A stretch of DNA of 64,000 bases from Xenophilus aerolatus (lineage in GTDB: Bacteria; Pseudomonadota; Gammaproteobacteria; Burkholderiales; Burkholderiaceae_C). The translations under genes and the position numbers were made by a program. The notes beneath the pieces were generated by a model. It did not search any database, was not told where the DNA came from, and saw only the letters and a list, made by a program, of their open reading frames with translations. Below, piece by piece: positions 42,551 through 52,914 of the stretch (positions are counted from its first letter, which is position 1; each line of letters begins with the position of its first letter). The stretch is from the NCBI GenBank assembly GCA_029968055.1, contig JASCNX010000001.1, forward strand, positions 1 to 64,000. Reading direction: 5' to 3'.

Positions 42551-44143
42551 ATGAGCAGTTCTTCCACGTCCACCACTCTCCCTCCCACCGACGCCGCCGG
42601 CTTCGACTGCGATGTGTTCGTGGTGGGCGGGGGCATCAACGGCTGCGGCATCGCGCGCGACCTCGCCGGCCGCGGCTGGCGCGTGGTGCTGGCCGAGAAG
42701 GACGACCTGGCGGCGCACACCTCGTCGTCCTCGACCAAGCTGATCCACGGCGGCCTGCGCTACCTGGAGTACTACGAGTTCTCGCTGGTGCGCAAGGCGC
42801 TGCAGGAGCGCGAGGTGCTGCTGCGCAGCGCCCCGCACATCATGTGGCCGCTGCGCTTCGTGATGCCGCACGACGCCTCGATGCGCCCCGCGTGGATGGT
42901 GCGCCTGGGCCTGTTCCTGTACGACCACCTGGCCAAGCGCGAGGTGCTTCCCGGCTCGCGCGGCATCGACCTGCGCGAGCACCCGGCCGGCGCGCCCCTC
43001 AAGTCGGACTACCGGCGCGGTTTCGTGTATTCCGACGGCTGGGTCGACGACGCCCGGCTGGTGGTGCTCAACGCGCTTGACGCCCAGGCGCGCGGCGCGC
43101 AGATCCTCACGCGCACCCGCTGCGTGGGCGCGCAGCGCGACGCGGCGGGCTGGACCGTCAGGCTCGAAGGTACCGACGGCGTGCAGCGCACGCTGCGCGC
43201 CCGTGCGCTGGTCAACGCGGCCGGCCCCTGGGCCGAGTCCTTCCTGCGCGGGGCGGCATACGCGGCCGCGGGCGAGAAGCTCGCCACCAAAAGCCTGCGC
43301 CTGGTCAAGGGCAGCCACATCGTGGTGCCGCGCGTGTTCGAGCACGACCACGCTTACATCTTCCAGAACCCTGACAAGCGCATCATCTTCGCCATTCCCT
43401 ACCAGGACGACTTCACGCTGATCGGCACCACCGACGTCGAAGTCCAGGGCGAGCCCGGCACCGCGCGCATCGACGAGGGCGAGATCGCCTACCTGTGCGA
43501 GCAGGCCAGCCGCTACTTCGCCAAGCCGATCGTGCCGGCCGACGTGGTATGGACCTATTCCGGCGTGCGCCCGCTGCTGGACGACGCCTCGGGCGACCCC
43601 TCCGCCGTGACGCGCGACTACCTGCTCGAGAAGCACACCGACGGCGCGCCGCTGCTGACGGTGTGGGGCGGCAAGATCACCACCTTCCGCAAGCTGGCGG
43701 AAGACGCGGCCGACGACATCGGCCAGATGCTGGGCGAGCGCCGGCCGGCCTGGACCCACGCCGCGCTGATGGCCGGCGGCGACCTGTCGGCCTGGGTCGG
43801 CAAGCCGCGCGCGGGCGAACTGCCCCAGGAGCGCTTCGAGCGCTTCGTGGCGGCGGTGCAGCGCAAATACCCCTGGCTGCCGGCGCCGCTGGCCCGGCGC
43901 CTTGCGCGGGCCTACGGCTCGCGGGTGTCGGAACTGCTCGGCCGTGCGCAGCACCTGGCCGACCTCGGCACCGAGGTCGCGCCCGGTCTGCACGAGCAGG
44001 AACTGCAATTCCTCATCGACTCCGAGTGGGCGCGCACCGCGGACGACGTGCTGTGGCGCCGGTCCAAGCTCGGCCTGCGCCTGTCGCTGGCGCAGCGCGA
44101 GAAGGTGGGTGCCTGGATGGACGCGCACGCGCCGCGGGGCTGA
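42551..44143 (+). CDS. glpD: Glycerol-3-phosphate dehydrogenase, aerobic
   Basis: This 530-residue FAD enzyme oxidises glycerol 3-phosphate to dihydroxyacetone phosphate and feeds electrons to quinone at the membrane. The FAD motif is VFVVGGGINGCGIARDLAG, followed by SSSSTKLIHGGLRYLEYYEF. The C-terminal helical domain is present (LARAYGSRVSELLGRAQ). Start ATG 42551 has no strong ribosome site; the frame extends upstream but in antisense to glpR. Divergence from glpR-glpK fits common control by GlpR. Confidence 0.94.
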   Translation: MSSSSTSTTLPPTDAAGFDCDVFVVGGGINGCGIARDLAGRGWRVVLAEKDDLAAHTSSSSTKLIHGGLRYLEYYEFSLVRKALQEREVLLRSAPHIMWPLRFVMPHDASMRPAWMVRLGLFLYDHLAKREVLPGSRGIDLREHPAGAPLKSDYRRGFVYSDGWVDDARLVVLNALDAQARGAQILTRTRCVGAQRDAAGWTVRLEGTDGVQRTLRARALVNAAGPWAESFLRGAAYAAAGEKLATKSLRLVKGSHIVVPRVFEHDHAYIFQNPDKRIIFAIPYQDDFTLIGTTDVEVQGEPGTARIDEGEIAYLCEQASRYFAKPIVPADVVWTYSGVRPLLDDASGDPSAVTRDYLLEKHTDGAPLLTVWGGKITTFRKLAEDAADDIGQMLGERRPAWTHAALMAGGDLSAWVGKPRAGELPQERFERFVAAVQRKYPWLPAPLARRLARAYGSRVSELLGRAQHLADLGTEVAPGLHEQELQFLIDSEWARTADDVLWRRSKLGLRLSLAQREKVGAWMDAHAPRG

Positions 44144-44274
44144 GCGCGCGCTGGTGCCGCGCGGGAGCACGGCCGATCGATGGGTCGCGCTTGGCTTGGC
44201 CCTGGCGACGATCGGGTCAAGCGGCGAGCGGTGCGGTTTTGCGGCGACAGTCGACCCGATCACGAGGGTGCTGC

Positions 44275-44838
44275 ATGCAACGTCGACCTTTTCTCCTGGG
44301 CCTGGCGCTGGCCGGCGCAGGTGGCACGCCGCTGGCGGCCGAACCCGACCCGGCCGAGCAGGCGCTGCGCCAGGGCGGCTGCGCGCTGCTGCTGCGGCAC
44401 GCCCGCACCGATCCGGGCGTCGGTGACCCGCCGGGCTTCCGGCTGGGCGTGTGCAGCACGCAGCGCAACCTGAGCGAGGCCGGCCGCGCGGACGCGCGCG
44501 CGGTGGGCCGCTGGTTCGCGGCAGCCCGGATGCGCCCGCAGGCCGTGCGCAGCAGTGCATGGTGCCGTTGCATCGACACGGCGCAGTTGGCCTTCGGCGC
44601 GTCGGTGCCGTGGCCGCCGCTCGACTCCACCTTCGATTCGCCGTCCTTGTCGGCCTCGGCCACGCAGGCATTGCGCGGTGCGCTCGCCGGCATCGCGCCC
44701 GGCCGCTTCGAGGTGTGGGTCACGCACCAGGTCAACATCACCGCGCTCACCGGCGAGGGGCCGGCGATGGGCGAGGGGCTGGTCGTCGGCGCGCAGGCGC
44801 GCGTTCTGGCGCGCTGGCAGGCCCGCCGCGGGGGCTGA
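44275..44838 (+). CDS. Secreted histidine phosphatase family protein
   Basis: This 187-residue protein has a signal peptide (MQRRPFLLGLALAGAGGTPLAA), so it acts in the periplasm. The phosphoglycerate-mutase-fold catalytic motif is LLLRHARTDPG, followed by NLSEAGRADARAVGRWF; the second histidine is in VWVTHQVNITALTG. All core residues are present. The twin arginines at positions 3-4 without a full Tat motif suggest Sec export. It lies alone after glpD with a 131-base gap. Substrate unknown. Confidence 0.82.
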   Translation: MQRRPFLLGLALAGAGGTPLAAEPDPAEQALRQGGCALLLRHARTDPGVGDPPGFRLGVCSTQRNLSEAGRADARAVGRWFAAARMRPQAVRSSAWCRCIDTAQLAFGASVPWPPLDSTFDSPSLSASATQALRGALAGIAPGRFEVWVTHQVNITALTGEGPAMGEGLVVGAQARVLARWQARRGG

Positions 44839-44851
44839 AACCGGGCGGGCG

Positions 44852-45484
44852 TCAGGCGCCGATGGCCCGGCGCAGGTTCATGCGGGCCTGCGCCTCGCAA
44901 CGCGCCCGCACGCCGGGCGTCTGGTAGAGCGGGTCGCGCGCCAGGAAGCGGCCGAGGATCAGCTTGCGCCGCGGCTCGAAGACCTCGGGCGGCACATGGG
45001 CGTATTCGCGGCGGATCTGCTGCTCGTACTCGGCGAAGCGTTCGGTCGGCGCGCCGAGGATCGACAGGTCGATGTCGACGAGCAGTTGCGCGTCGGGCTC
45101 GGTGGGCTGCGCGTCGTGCAGCGTGGCCATGACCAGGGCATGCACGCGCGAGGCCACCTCGTCGGCCACGCCGGCTGCCCGCAGGGCGTCGCGCGCCCAG
45201 TCGGCGCTGCGGGCCTCGTTGTCGCTCGCCTGCAGGTCGTACACGGCGTCGTGGAAGAAGATCGCCAGCGCGACCTCGGCCGGCCGCTCGGCATGCGCGC
45301 GTTCCTGCTCGAACGCGTCGAGGCATTCGGACAGGTGCTGCAGCGCGTGGTAGTGGCGGTGAGGTTCGGCGTAGCGCCGCATCAGCGCTTCGAAGAGGCC
45401 CGGCGACGGTTGCTGCCCGAGCGCGTGCCAGGCGGCGTCCCAGGGCGGGCGCAGCACGGTGGTGAGGTGAAGCGGCACGCCCAT
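44852..45484 (-). CDS. Predicted HD-domain phosphohydrolase
   Basis: This 210-residue soluble protein has an HD-type metal site: HYHALQHLSECL near residue 44 supplies histidines and FFHDAVYDLQ near residue 76 supplies the His-Asp pair, with a later Asp in LVDIDLSILG. Proteins of this compact group are usually annotated as predicted metal-dependent HD phosphohydrolases, and their substrate is not defined. The gene is 7 bases downstream of mltB on the same strand, so it is likely co-transcribed. It converges with the histidine phosphatase. Confidence 0.82.
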   Translation of the reverse strand: MGVPLHLTTVLRPPWDAAWHALGQQPSPGLFEALMRRYAEPHRHYHALQHLSECLDAFEQERAHAERPAEVALAIFFHDAVYDLQASDNEARSADWARDALRAAGVADEVASRVHALVMATLHDAQPTEPDAQLLVDIDLSILGAPTERFAEYEQQIRREYAHVPPEVFEPRRKLILGRFLARDPLYQTPGVRARCEAQARMNLRRAIGA

Positions 45485-45491
45485 GGCCGGC

Positions 45492-46577
45492 TCACTGCGC
45501 CATCGCGGCCTTGACCTCGTTGCCCAGGTCGAGCACCGACATGGCGTAGTAGCTGCTCCAGTTGTAGCGGGTGATGACGTAGAAGTTCTGCGTGCCGGCC
45601 ACGTACTGCGCGGGCGCGTCGGCGCCGTTCTGCAGTTCGATCAGCGCCAGCAGGCCGGGGTGACGGACGCCCTCGGCATCGAGCTGGGCGCCGGCGGCCA
45701 CGAAGCTGTCGGCGCTGAAGCTCGGCAGGATGTCCTTCTCGAGCAGCAGCGGCATGCGCGCGTCGGCGGCCAGCCGCACCGGGTAGGTCGCCGCCATGCC
45801 GCGCTGCCAGCCGAAGGACTTGAAGTAGTTGGCCACCGAGCCGATCACGTCCGCGGGGTTGTTCACCAGGTCGATGCGGCCGTCGCCGTCGTAGTCGACC
45901 GCATATTTCGCGATGCTGCTGGGCATGAACTGCGGCATGCCCATCGCGCCGGCGTAGCTGCCCAGCGGGCGCGTCGGGTCCTCGTGGGTGCGACTTTCGG
46001 TGGAAAGAAAACTTTCCAGTTCGTCGCGGAAGAAGGCGCGGCGCTGCTCGGCGCGCGGGTGTGCGTCGGGGAAGTCGAAGCTCAAGGTGGCCAGCGCATC
46101 GAGCACGCGGAAGCTGCCCATGTTGCGGCCATAGATGGTTTCCACGCCGATGATGCCGACGACGATTTCGGGCGGCACGCCGAAGTCGCGTTCGGCGCGC
46201 GCCAGCGTGTCGGCGTTGTCGCGCCAGAAGCGCTGGCCGGCCGCGATGCGCACCGGGTCGATGAAACGGCTGCGGTACACCGCCCAGTTCTTGCGCGTGC
46301 CGCCGGGCGCCGGCAGCATCAGGCGCGGCACGTTGCCCAGCATGCGCGCGCTGCCGATGGTGGCGCGCACCCAGGCGGGGTCGAGGTTGCGGCGTTTGGC
46401 GATCTCGTCGGCGAACTGCATCGCGTCCTCGCGCGTGGCGTACGAGACGCTGCCGCGTGCCGTGTTCGAGGCCTTGGCCTTGGGTGCCTTCTGGGCCGCG
46501 GCCGGTGCCAGGTGGGTGCAAAGGGCCAGGAGGAGAAGAGCAATCGGCAGGGGCTGGAGCGGGCGCAGGCGAGGCAT
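45492..46577 (-). CDS. mltB: Lytic murein transglycosylase B
   Basis: This 361-residue periplasmic peptidoglycan-cleaving enzyme starts with a signal peptide (PIALLLLALCTHLAPAAAQ) that lacks an evident lipobox cysteine, so it may be soluble rather than a lipoprotein. The catalytic glutamate is in VGIIGVETIYGRNMG. The family regions GAMGMPQFMPSSIAKYAVD and DLVNNPADVIGSVANYFKSF follow. MPRLRP at 46577 is chosen because the signal peptide starts there; the frame continues upstream without similarity. It lies next to a transglutaminase/MoxR envelope gene set. Confidence 0.92.
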   Translation of the reverse strand: MPRLRPLQPLPIALLLLALCTHLAPAAAQKAPKAKASNTARGSVSYATREDAMQFADEIAKRRNLDPAWVRATIGSARMLGNVPRLMLPAPGGTRKNWAVYRSRFIDPVRIAAGQRFWRDNADTLARAERDFGVPPEIVVGIIGVETIYGRNMGSFRVLDALATLSFDFPDAHPRAEQRRAFFRDELESFLSTESRTHEDPTRPLGSYAGAMGMPQFMPSSIAKYAVDYDGDGRIDLVNNPADVIGSVANYFKSFGWQRGMAATYPVRLAADARMPLLLEKDILPSFSADSFVAAGAQLDAEGVRHPGLLALIELQNGADAPAQYVAGTQNFYVITRYNWSSYYAMSVLDLGNEVKAAMAQ

Positions 46578-46635
46578 GCGCGGATTGTGCCCGCGCGTGC
46601 GGCCTGCCCGCCGTCGCGCCTGCTCAAGCTGCCGA

Positions 46636-48675
46636 CTAAACCACGCCCGGTGGCGCCGAAGCGGCCGGCCAGCGCAGGCGGCGGAACTCGGCACGCAGCG
46701 CCGGCAGTCCGGCGGCGGGGTGGGGCGCATAGCGCTGGGCCTCCAGGCGCAGCAGCCAGTCGCGCGCCGGTGCACTGGCTTCGACACCGATGCGGGCCGC
46801 AAGCTGCTCGGCCATCTGGCGTGGCGCCGCGTTCGGGGCCACGGCGACGTCGGCGCGCGCGAGCCGCTTGCGCGCCTCGCCCAGCAGGCGCAGCCAGGGG
46901 TCGACGCGGCTGCGCTCCCACAGCGTCCATGCCGCGCCGCCCAGGCTGGCGGCCACCAGCAAGAGCAGCAGCACGTACGCCAGGTCGGCCAGGCTGGGGC
47001 TGTCGAAACCGAGGTTCTTCAGCAGGTCGAGCTGGCGGCTCTGTGTGTAGTTCAGCACCCACTGGTTCCAGCCGTTGTTGACGGCCTCCCAGGCGGCACG
47101 CAGGTCCTGCACGAGCGTGGGGCTCATCGCACCGACGGCGCCGGCGAAGAAGCCCGGTGCGGGCGCCAGGCGCCGGAACTGGCCGATGCGATCGGGCGAG
47201 ATCGAGGCCGTGGGATCGACGCGCACCCAGCCGCGGCCCTCTTCCCACACCTCGGCCCAGGCATGGGCATCGCTGTTGCGCACCGTCCAGTAGTTGTCGA
47301 CGCCGTTGAGCTCGCCGCCCTGGAAGCCGGTGACGACGCGTGAGGGCACGCCGGCGGCCCGCATCAGCACCACGAAGCCCGAGGCGATGTGCTCGCAGAA
47401 GCCCGCCTTGCGGTCGAACCAGAATTCGTCGGCGGTCTGGTCGCCGTACACGCCGGGCTCCAGCGTGTAGCTGTAGCCGCCGGTGCGCAGGCGCTGCTGG
47501 GCGGCCCGCACCAGCGCCGGGACGAAGCCCGCGCCCGCGGCTGCGGCGCGGACCTCGGCAGCCATCTGTGCGGCGAGCTCGACGGTGCGCGGGTTGCTGC
47601 CCGGCGGCAGGGCGGTGTAGGCCTGCAGGCCCGGCAGGCGGCGCGTCGGGCCGCTGTCGAAGTCGAGGTAGCTCTCGACGCGGTAGCGCAGCAGGTCGCC
47701 GACGGGGCGGCTGGTGAACCACTGCAGGTCGGGCGTCTGCGAGACGCGCAGGCCGGGCACCTCGGGCGCGTCGCGTGCCGCGTCGAGCGTGAGCAGCCAG
47801 GGGCGGTTGCTGGGCTCCATCGTCACCGCGTAGCGCACCGGCTCGCCGCGCACGCGCAGGTTGATGGGCAGGAAGCCACGTTCCCATGGCGGCGGCGCGG
47901 TCCATTCGCGGCCGTCGAAGTTCGACAGCACCGGGCCGCGGAAGTACAGGCGGTCGCGCGGTGGCGGGATGTCGCCGTCGAAGCGGATGCGCGCGGCGAT
48001 GCCGTCGTCGAGCGCGAGCTGCGCGATGGCGCCCACGCGCATGGTGTTCGACAGGCCGGTGCGCCCGGTCATGTTGTCGTTGGGCGTGCCCCACAGCGGC
48101 GCCAGCCGCGGGAAGAGCATGAACAGGGCCAGCATGATCGGCGCGCCGGCCAGCGCCATCCAGCCCGCGGTGCGCGCGGCTTGCGACAGCGGCGGCCGGC
48201 CCACCGGCATGTGCGCGTTGACCAGCGCCGTCAGCAGTCCGAGCAGCGCCAGCAGCATGGCGAACGCGGTGGCGAGCGACTGGGAGTAGAAGAAGTTCGT
48301 GAGCATCGCGAAGAAGCCCAGGAAGAAGACGACGAAGGCGTCGCGCCGCGCGCGCAGCTCCAGCGTCTTGAGCGCCAGCAGCACCACCACCAGCGTCACC
48401 CCCGCGTCCTTGCCCAGCAGCGTGCGGTAGCTGACGAAGGTGCCGGCCAGCGCGAGCGCCAGCAGCGCCGCGCGCCACCAGCGGTTGGGCAGCGGCCGCG
48501 CCTGCACGGCCAGCACGCCGCGCCAGAACAGCACCACCGCCGTGAGGCCGACGCACCAGGGCGGCAGGTTGGGTGTCTGCGGCAGCACGATGAGCGCGAT
48601 CACGCCCAGCAGGAAGAGCGTGTCGCGCGTGTCGCGCGGCATCTCGCGCCGCAGCGCGGCCGGGGGCGTCAGCAT
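46636..48675 (-). CDS. DUF3488 and transglutaminase-like membrane protein (TgpA type)
   Basis: This 679-residue inner-membrane protein has about six N-terminal helices (residues about 18-190, DUF3488). A periplasmic transglutaminase-like domain follows with Cys427 in RKAGFCEHIASG, His471 in SDAHAWAEVW and Asp487 in GWVRVDPTAS. A further helix near residue 560 (YVLLLLLVAASLGGAAW) leads to a cytoplasmic tail. This is the layout of TgpA of Pseudomonas aeruginosa, which has been reported to matter for viability. It overlaps the DUF58 gene by 7 bases and forms a three-gene unit with DUF58 and MoxR. Confidence 0.9.
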   Translation of the reverse strand: MLTPPAALRREMPRDTRDTLFLLGVIALIVLPQTPNLPPWCVGLTAVVLFWRGVLAVQARPLPNRWWRAALLALALAGTFVSYRTLLGKDAGVTLVVVLLALKTLELRARRDAFVVFFLGFFAMLTNFFYSQSLATAFAMLLALLGLLTALVNAHMPVGRPPLSQAARTAGWMALAGAPIMLALFMLFPRLAPLWGTPNDNMTGRTGLSNTMRVGAIAQLALDDGIAARIRFDGDIPPPRDRLYFRGPVLSNFDGREWTAPPPWERGFLPINLRVRGEPVRYAVTMEPSNRPWLLTLDAARDAPEVPGLRVSQTPDLQWFTSRPVGDLLRYRVESYLDFDSGPTRRLPGLQAYTALPPGSNPRTVELAAQMAAEVRAAAAGAGFVPALVRAAQQRLRTGGYSYTLEPGVYGDQTADEFWFDRKAGFCEHIASGFVVLMRAAGVPSRVVTGFQGGELNGVDNYWTVRNSDAHAWAEVWEEGRGWVRVDPTASISPDRIGQFRRLAPAPGFFAGAVGAMSPTLVQDLRAAWEAVNNGWNQWVLNYTQSRQLDLLKNLGFDSPSLADLAYVLLLLLVAASLGGAAWTLWERSRVDPWLRLLGEARKRLARADVAVAPNAAPRQMAEQLAARIGVEASAPARDWLLRLEAQRYAPHPAAGLPALRAEFRRLRWPAASAPPGVV

Positions 48676-49640
48676 GTGGCCAGCACCTCCAGGCAGGCGC
48701 GGCGGTGGGCTTCGCCCTGCGCGGGCGCGACCTTGCGCGTTCCGATGCGCAGGCCGTAGTCCAGCCCGAGCCGGTCGGCCTGCAGCACCCAGGCCGTGAG
48801 GCGCGAGATGCGGCCTTCCAGGTCCGCCAGGCCGGTGGCCTGCGCGTCGAGCCACAACTCGTGGCGCTGGGCCTGCTCGGCATCGCGGCTCACGAGCTCG
48901 TCGGAGCCGGCGGCCTGGGCGCGGGCGGCCTTCTTCCACACGATGAGCTTGAGGGGATCGCCGCGACGGTAGGGGCGCACGCCGTCGTATTCGCCCGCGC
49001 CCTGCGTGGTCGCGGCGGCCATGGCGTCGCCTTCGCGCGGCTCGCCGGGCGGCAGCGGCGGTGCATGGGCTTCGGGAACGGGGTAGACCAGCATCTTCGC
49101 GGCCGGCCGCCAGACGGTCCAAACCCGGAAGGTGCCGAGGGGAAAGCGCGTTTCGGCCGTCAGCACCGGCACCGGGTGCAGGCCGCGGCGCGGCGGTTGG
49201 AAGGCGATCTCCACCGTGGCCGTCCCCTGGGCCGGCACGTCGGTCCAGGCCCAGTGGCCGCTGCCGCGCACCGCTAGCCCGATGCCGTAGCGGGCGCCGC
49301 GGCGCTCGTTGTGCAGTACCACCCGGAAGACGGCCGCGGCGCCCGCGTACTGCGCTTCCGGCGCCATCAGGTGCATGGCCAGGCCACGCAGGGTGGCATG
49401 GCACACATGCATGCCCACGGCCACGCTGCCGGCCAGCAGGAAGGTCAGCAGGTAGCCGAGGTTGAGCTGGTAGTTGATCGATGCGACCAGCAGCACCAGC
49501 AGCGTCGCGCCCAGCATCCAGCCCGCCGCCGTGGGCACGATGTAGACGTTGCGCTGCGTGAGCGCGATCTGGTCCGAAGGCGGCCGGCGCGAGAGGAACC
49601 AGCCCTCGACGCGATGGCGCAGCGCAGCCGCGGGGTTCAT
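48669..49640 (-). CDS. DUF58 domain-containing membrane protein
   Basis: This 323-residue protein has two N-terminal hydrophobic segments (GWMLGATLLVLLVASINY and LGYLLTFLLAGSVAVGMHV). The soluble part contains the DUF58 signature YDGVRPYRRGDPLKLIVWKK. DUF58 proteins nearly always pair with MoxR ATPases and are thought to be their substrates or adaptors. It starts 8 bases after the MoxR stop and overlaps the transglutaminase gene. Confidence 0.9.
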   Translation of the reverse strand: MNPAAALRHRVEGWFLSRRPPSDQIALTQRNVYIVPTAAGWMLGATLLVLLVASINYQLNLGYLLTFLLAGSVAVGMHVCHATLRGLAMHLMAPEAQYAGAAAVFRVVLHNERRGARYGIGLAVRGSGHWAWTDVPAQGTATVEIAFQPPRRGLHPVPVLTAETRFPLGTFRVWTVWRPAAKMLVYPVPEAHAPPLPPGEPREGDAMAAATTQGAGEYDGVRPYRRGDPLKLIVWKKAARAQAAGSDELVSRDAEQAQRHELWLDAQATGLADLEGRISRLTAWVLQADRLGLDYGLRIGTRKVAPAQGEAHRRACLEVLATC

Positions 49641-49648
49641 CGACGTGC

Positions 49649-50581
<933 letters not shown>

Positions 50582-50628
50582 ATGCAAACGATACCGCATG
50601 GCCTGCGGCCCCCGTGCCGAGTGAGGTC

Positions 50629-51603
50629 ATGCACCGCCTCCGAGACATGGCACCCACCGGTTACTACATCCATCGCGATTTCTGGAAGCACGAGATGGGC
50701 CGGGGGCATCCGGAGTGCCCGGAGCGGCTCGATGCGATCGAGGACCGCCTTCTCCTCACCGGCGTGGCCGACGCGCTCGAACGGCACGACGACATCCCGC
50801 TGGCCAGCCTGGCGCAGATCACCCGCGCCCACACGGCCGAACACCTCGAGCACCTCGAGTCGCTGAACCAGCGCCTGGTGGCGGACGAGTCCGTCGGCGG
50901 CCCGGCCTATGCGCAGCTCGACCCCGACACCGCCTTGAGCCGCGGCACGCTGCTGGCGGCACGCCGTGCGGCCGGCGCGGCCATCGCGGCGACCGACGCG
51001 GTGATGCGTGGCGAACTCGCCAACGCCTTCTGCGCCGTGCGGCCGCCCGGCCACCATGCCTGCCGCGAGCAGGCCATGGGCTTCTGCTTCCTCAACAACG
51101 TGGCGATTGCGGCCAGGCACGCGCTGGAGCAGCATGGCCTGACGCGCGTGGCGGTGGTCGACTTCGACGTGCACCACGGCAACGGCACCGAGAACATCCT
51201 CTCGAACGACCCGCGCGTGCTGATGGTCGGCATCTTCCAGCACCCTTTCTACCCCTTCAGCGGCACCGAGCACCCGGCCGCCAACATGGTGAACGTGCCC
51301 ATCCCGGCCTACACCAAGGGCATGGATGTGCGCGAGATGATCGAGTGCATCTGGATGCCCCGGCTGGAAGAATTCAAGCCGCAGATGCTGTTCGTCAGCG
51401 CCGGCTTCGATGCCCATCGCGAGGACGAGCTCGGCCAACTGGGCCTCAACGAGAACGACTTCACCTGGATCACCAGCCGCATCCGCGACGTGGCCCAGCG
51501 CCATGCCAAGGGCCGCATCGTGTCCCTGCTCGAAGGCGGCTACCACCTCGATGCGCTGGCGCGCAGCGTGGAAGCGCATGTGCGCGTGCTGGCCGACCTG
51601 TGA
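50629..51603 (+). CDS. Histone deacetylase-like family protein
   Basis: This 324-residue protein of the arginase/deacetylase fold (AcuC, acetylpolyamine amidohydrolase and HDAC-like group) carries the active-site motifs VRPPGHHA and VVDFDVHHGNGTEN. The metal-site Asp lies in VSAGFDAHR and the substrate loop in SLLEGGYHL. All zinc ligands are present, so it should remove acetyl groups from lysines or polyamines. ATG 50629 (GTGAGG just upstream) or ATG 50647 are possible starts. Divergent from moxR and 21 bases upstream of the mechanosensitive channel gene. Confidence 0.9.
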   Translation: MHRLRDMAPTGYYIHRDFWKHEMGRGHPECPERLDAIEDRLLLTGVADALERHDDIPLASLAQITRAHTAEHLEHLESLNQRLVADESVGGPAYAQLDPDTALSRGTLLAARRAAGAAIAATDAVMRGELANAFCAVRPPGHHACREQAMGFCFLNNVAIAARHALEQHGLTRVAVVDFDVHHGNGTENILSNDPRVLMVGIFQHPFYPFSGTEHPAANMVNVPIPAYTKGMDVREMIECIWMPRLEEFKPQMLFVSAGFDAHREDELGQLGLNENDFTWITSRIRDVAQRHAKGRIVSLLEGGYHLDALARSVEAHVRVLADL

Positions 51604-51624
51604 GCGACGGGGCGGCCTGACGCG

Positions 51625-52914
51625 ATGACGGACTGGGACGGCTTTTTGCTGCGCCTGCAGCAGATCGATGCCCGCAGCTTCTGGATCGAGATCGCCGTGC
51701 TGGTGGCGTGCGTGGCGGCGGCCTGGGGCGTGAGCTGCTGGTTCGGCCGCGACCAGCCCAAGGACTCGGTCTGGTTCGGCGAGCGCACCTTCGACGGCCT
51801 GCTGTTCCCGCTGCTGGCGCTCGTGCTGACCGACCTGGCGCGCCGCGGCGTGCTGAGCTTCCAGCCCGTGCTGGTGCTGCGCATCGCGGTGTCGGTGTTC
51901 GTCGCGCTGGTGGCGATCCGGCTGTTCGCGCGGGTGCTTCGTGCGGTCTTCCCCAATTCGGCACTGGTGCGCTTGCTTGAGCGCACGATCTCCTGGCTGG
52001 CCTGGATCGGCGCCGTGCTCTGGATCGTCGGGCTGCTGCCGCCGGTGCTGGCGGAACTGGACGAGATCACGCTGGGTTTCGGCAAGACGCGCGTGAGCTT
52101 GCGCACGGTGTTCGAGGGCACGCTCTCGGCCGGCGTGGTGCTGGTCATCGCGCTGTGGATCGCGGCCACGATCGAGAAGCGCATCCTCAGCGAGGCGGTG
52201 TCGGACCTGTCGATGCGCAAGGTGGCGTCGAACGCGGTGCGTGCCTTCCTGCTCCTCATCGGCCTGCTGTTCGCGCTGTCGGCGGTGGGGGTGGACCTCA
52301 CGGCACTGTCGGTGCTGGGCGGCGCGCTCGGCGTCGGCCTGGGCTTCGGCCTGCAGAAGCTGGCGGCCAACTATGTGAGCGGCTTCGTCATCCTGCTGGA
52401 GCGCTCGATCCGCATCGGCGACAACGTCAAGATCGACACCTTCGAGGGCCGCATCACCGACATCAAGACGCGCTACACGCTCATCCGCGCCGGCAATGGG
52501 CGGCAGGCGATCGTGCCGAACGAGTCGATCATCACGAGCCGGGTCGAGAACCTCTCGCTGGCCGACCTCAAGTTCAACATCACGACCAGCATCGTGGTGG
52601 GCTACGACAGCGACGTCGGCCAGGTGCAGTCCATCCTGTGCGAAGCGGCGAAGGCGCAGCCGCGCGTGATGGGCGAGCCGGCGCCGGTGGCCTTCCTCAC
52701 CAACTTCGCGCCGGACGGGCTGGAGTTCACGCTGCACTTCTGGGTGCGCGATCCCGACAAGGGCAAGGACAACCTGCGCTCGGCCATCAACATCGCGATC
52801 CTCGAAGGGCTGCGCGCCGCGAACATCGACATTCCCTATCCGCAGCGCGTGCTGCGGGTCGAATCCCTGCCCGAAGGTCGGCCATCGGCCACGGGGCAGG
52901 GCGCTGGCCTATAA
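51625..52914 (+). CDS. Mechanosensitive ion channel, MscS family
   Basis: This 429-residue protein has about five hydrophobic segments before residue 250. The pore-lining helix and beta domain follow (LGGALGVGLGFGLQKLAANY, then SGFVILLERSIRIGDNVKID). The cytoplasmic vestibule includes GRITDIKTRYTLIRAGNGRQ. Longer than MscS (286 residues) by two or more N-terminal helices, it belongs to the extended MscS group. It releases solutes under osmotic downshock. The stop codon lies inside a TATAAT hexamer that may serve the next operon. Confidence 0.9.
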   Translation: MTDWDGFLLRLQQIDARSFWIEIAVLVACVAAAWGVSCWFGRDQPKDSVWFGERTFDGLLFPLLALVLTDLARRGVLSFQPVLVLRIAVSVFVALVAIRLFARVLRAVFPNSALVRLLERTISWLAWIGAVLWIVGLLPPVLAELDEITLGFGKTRVSLRTVFEGTLSAGVVLVIALWIAATIEKRILSEAVSDLSMRKVASNAVRAFLLLIGLLFALSAVGVDLTALSVLGGALGVGLGFGLQKLAANYVSGFVILLERSIRIGDNVKIDTFEGRITDIKTRYTLIRAGNGRQAIVPNESIITSRVENLSLADLKFNITTSIVVGYDSDVGQVQSILCEAAKAQPRVMGEPAPVAFLTNFAPDGLEFTLHFWVRDPDKGKDNLRSAINIAILEGLRAANIDIPYPQRVLRVESLPEGRPSATGQGAGL

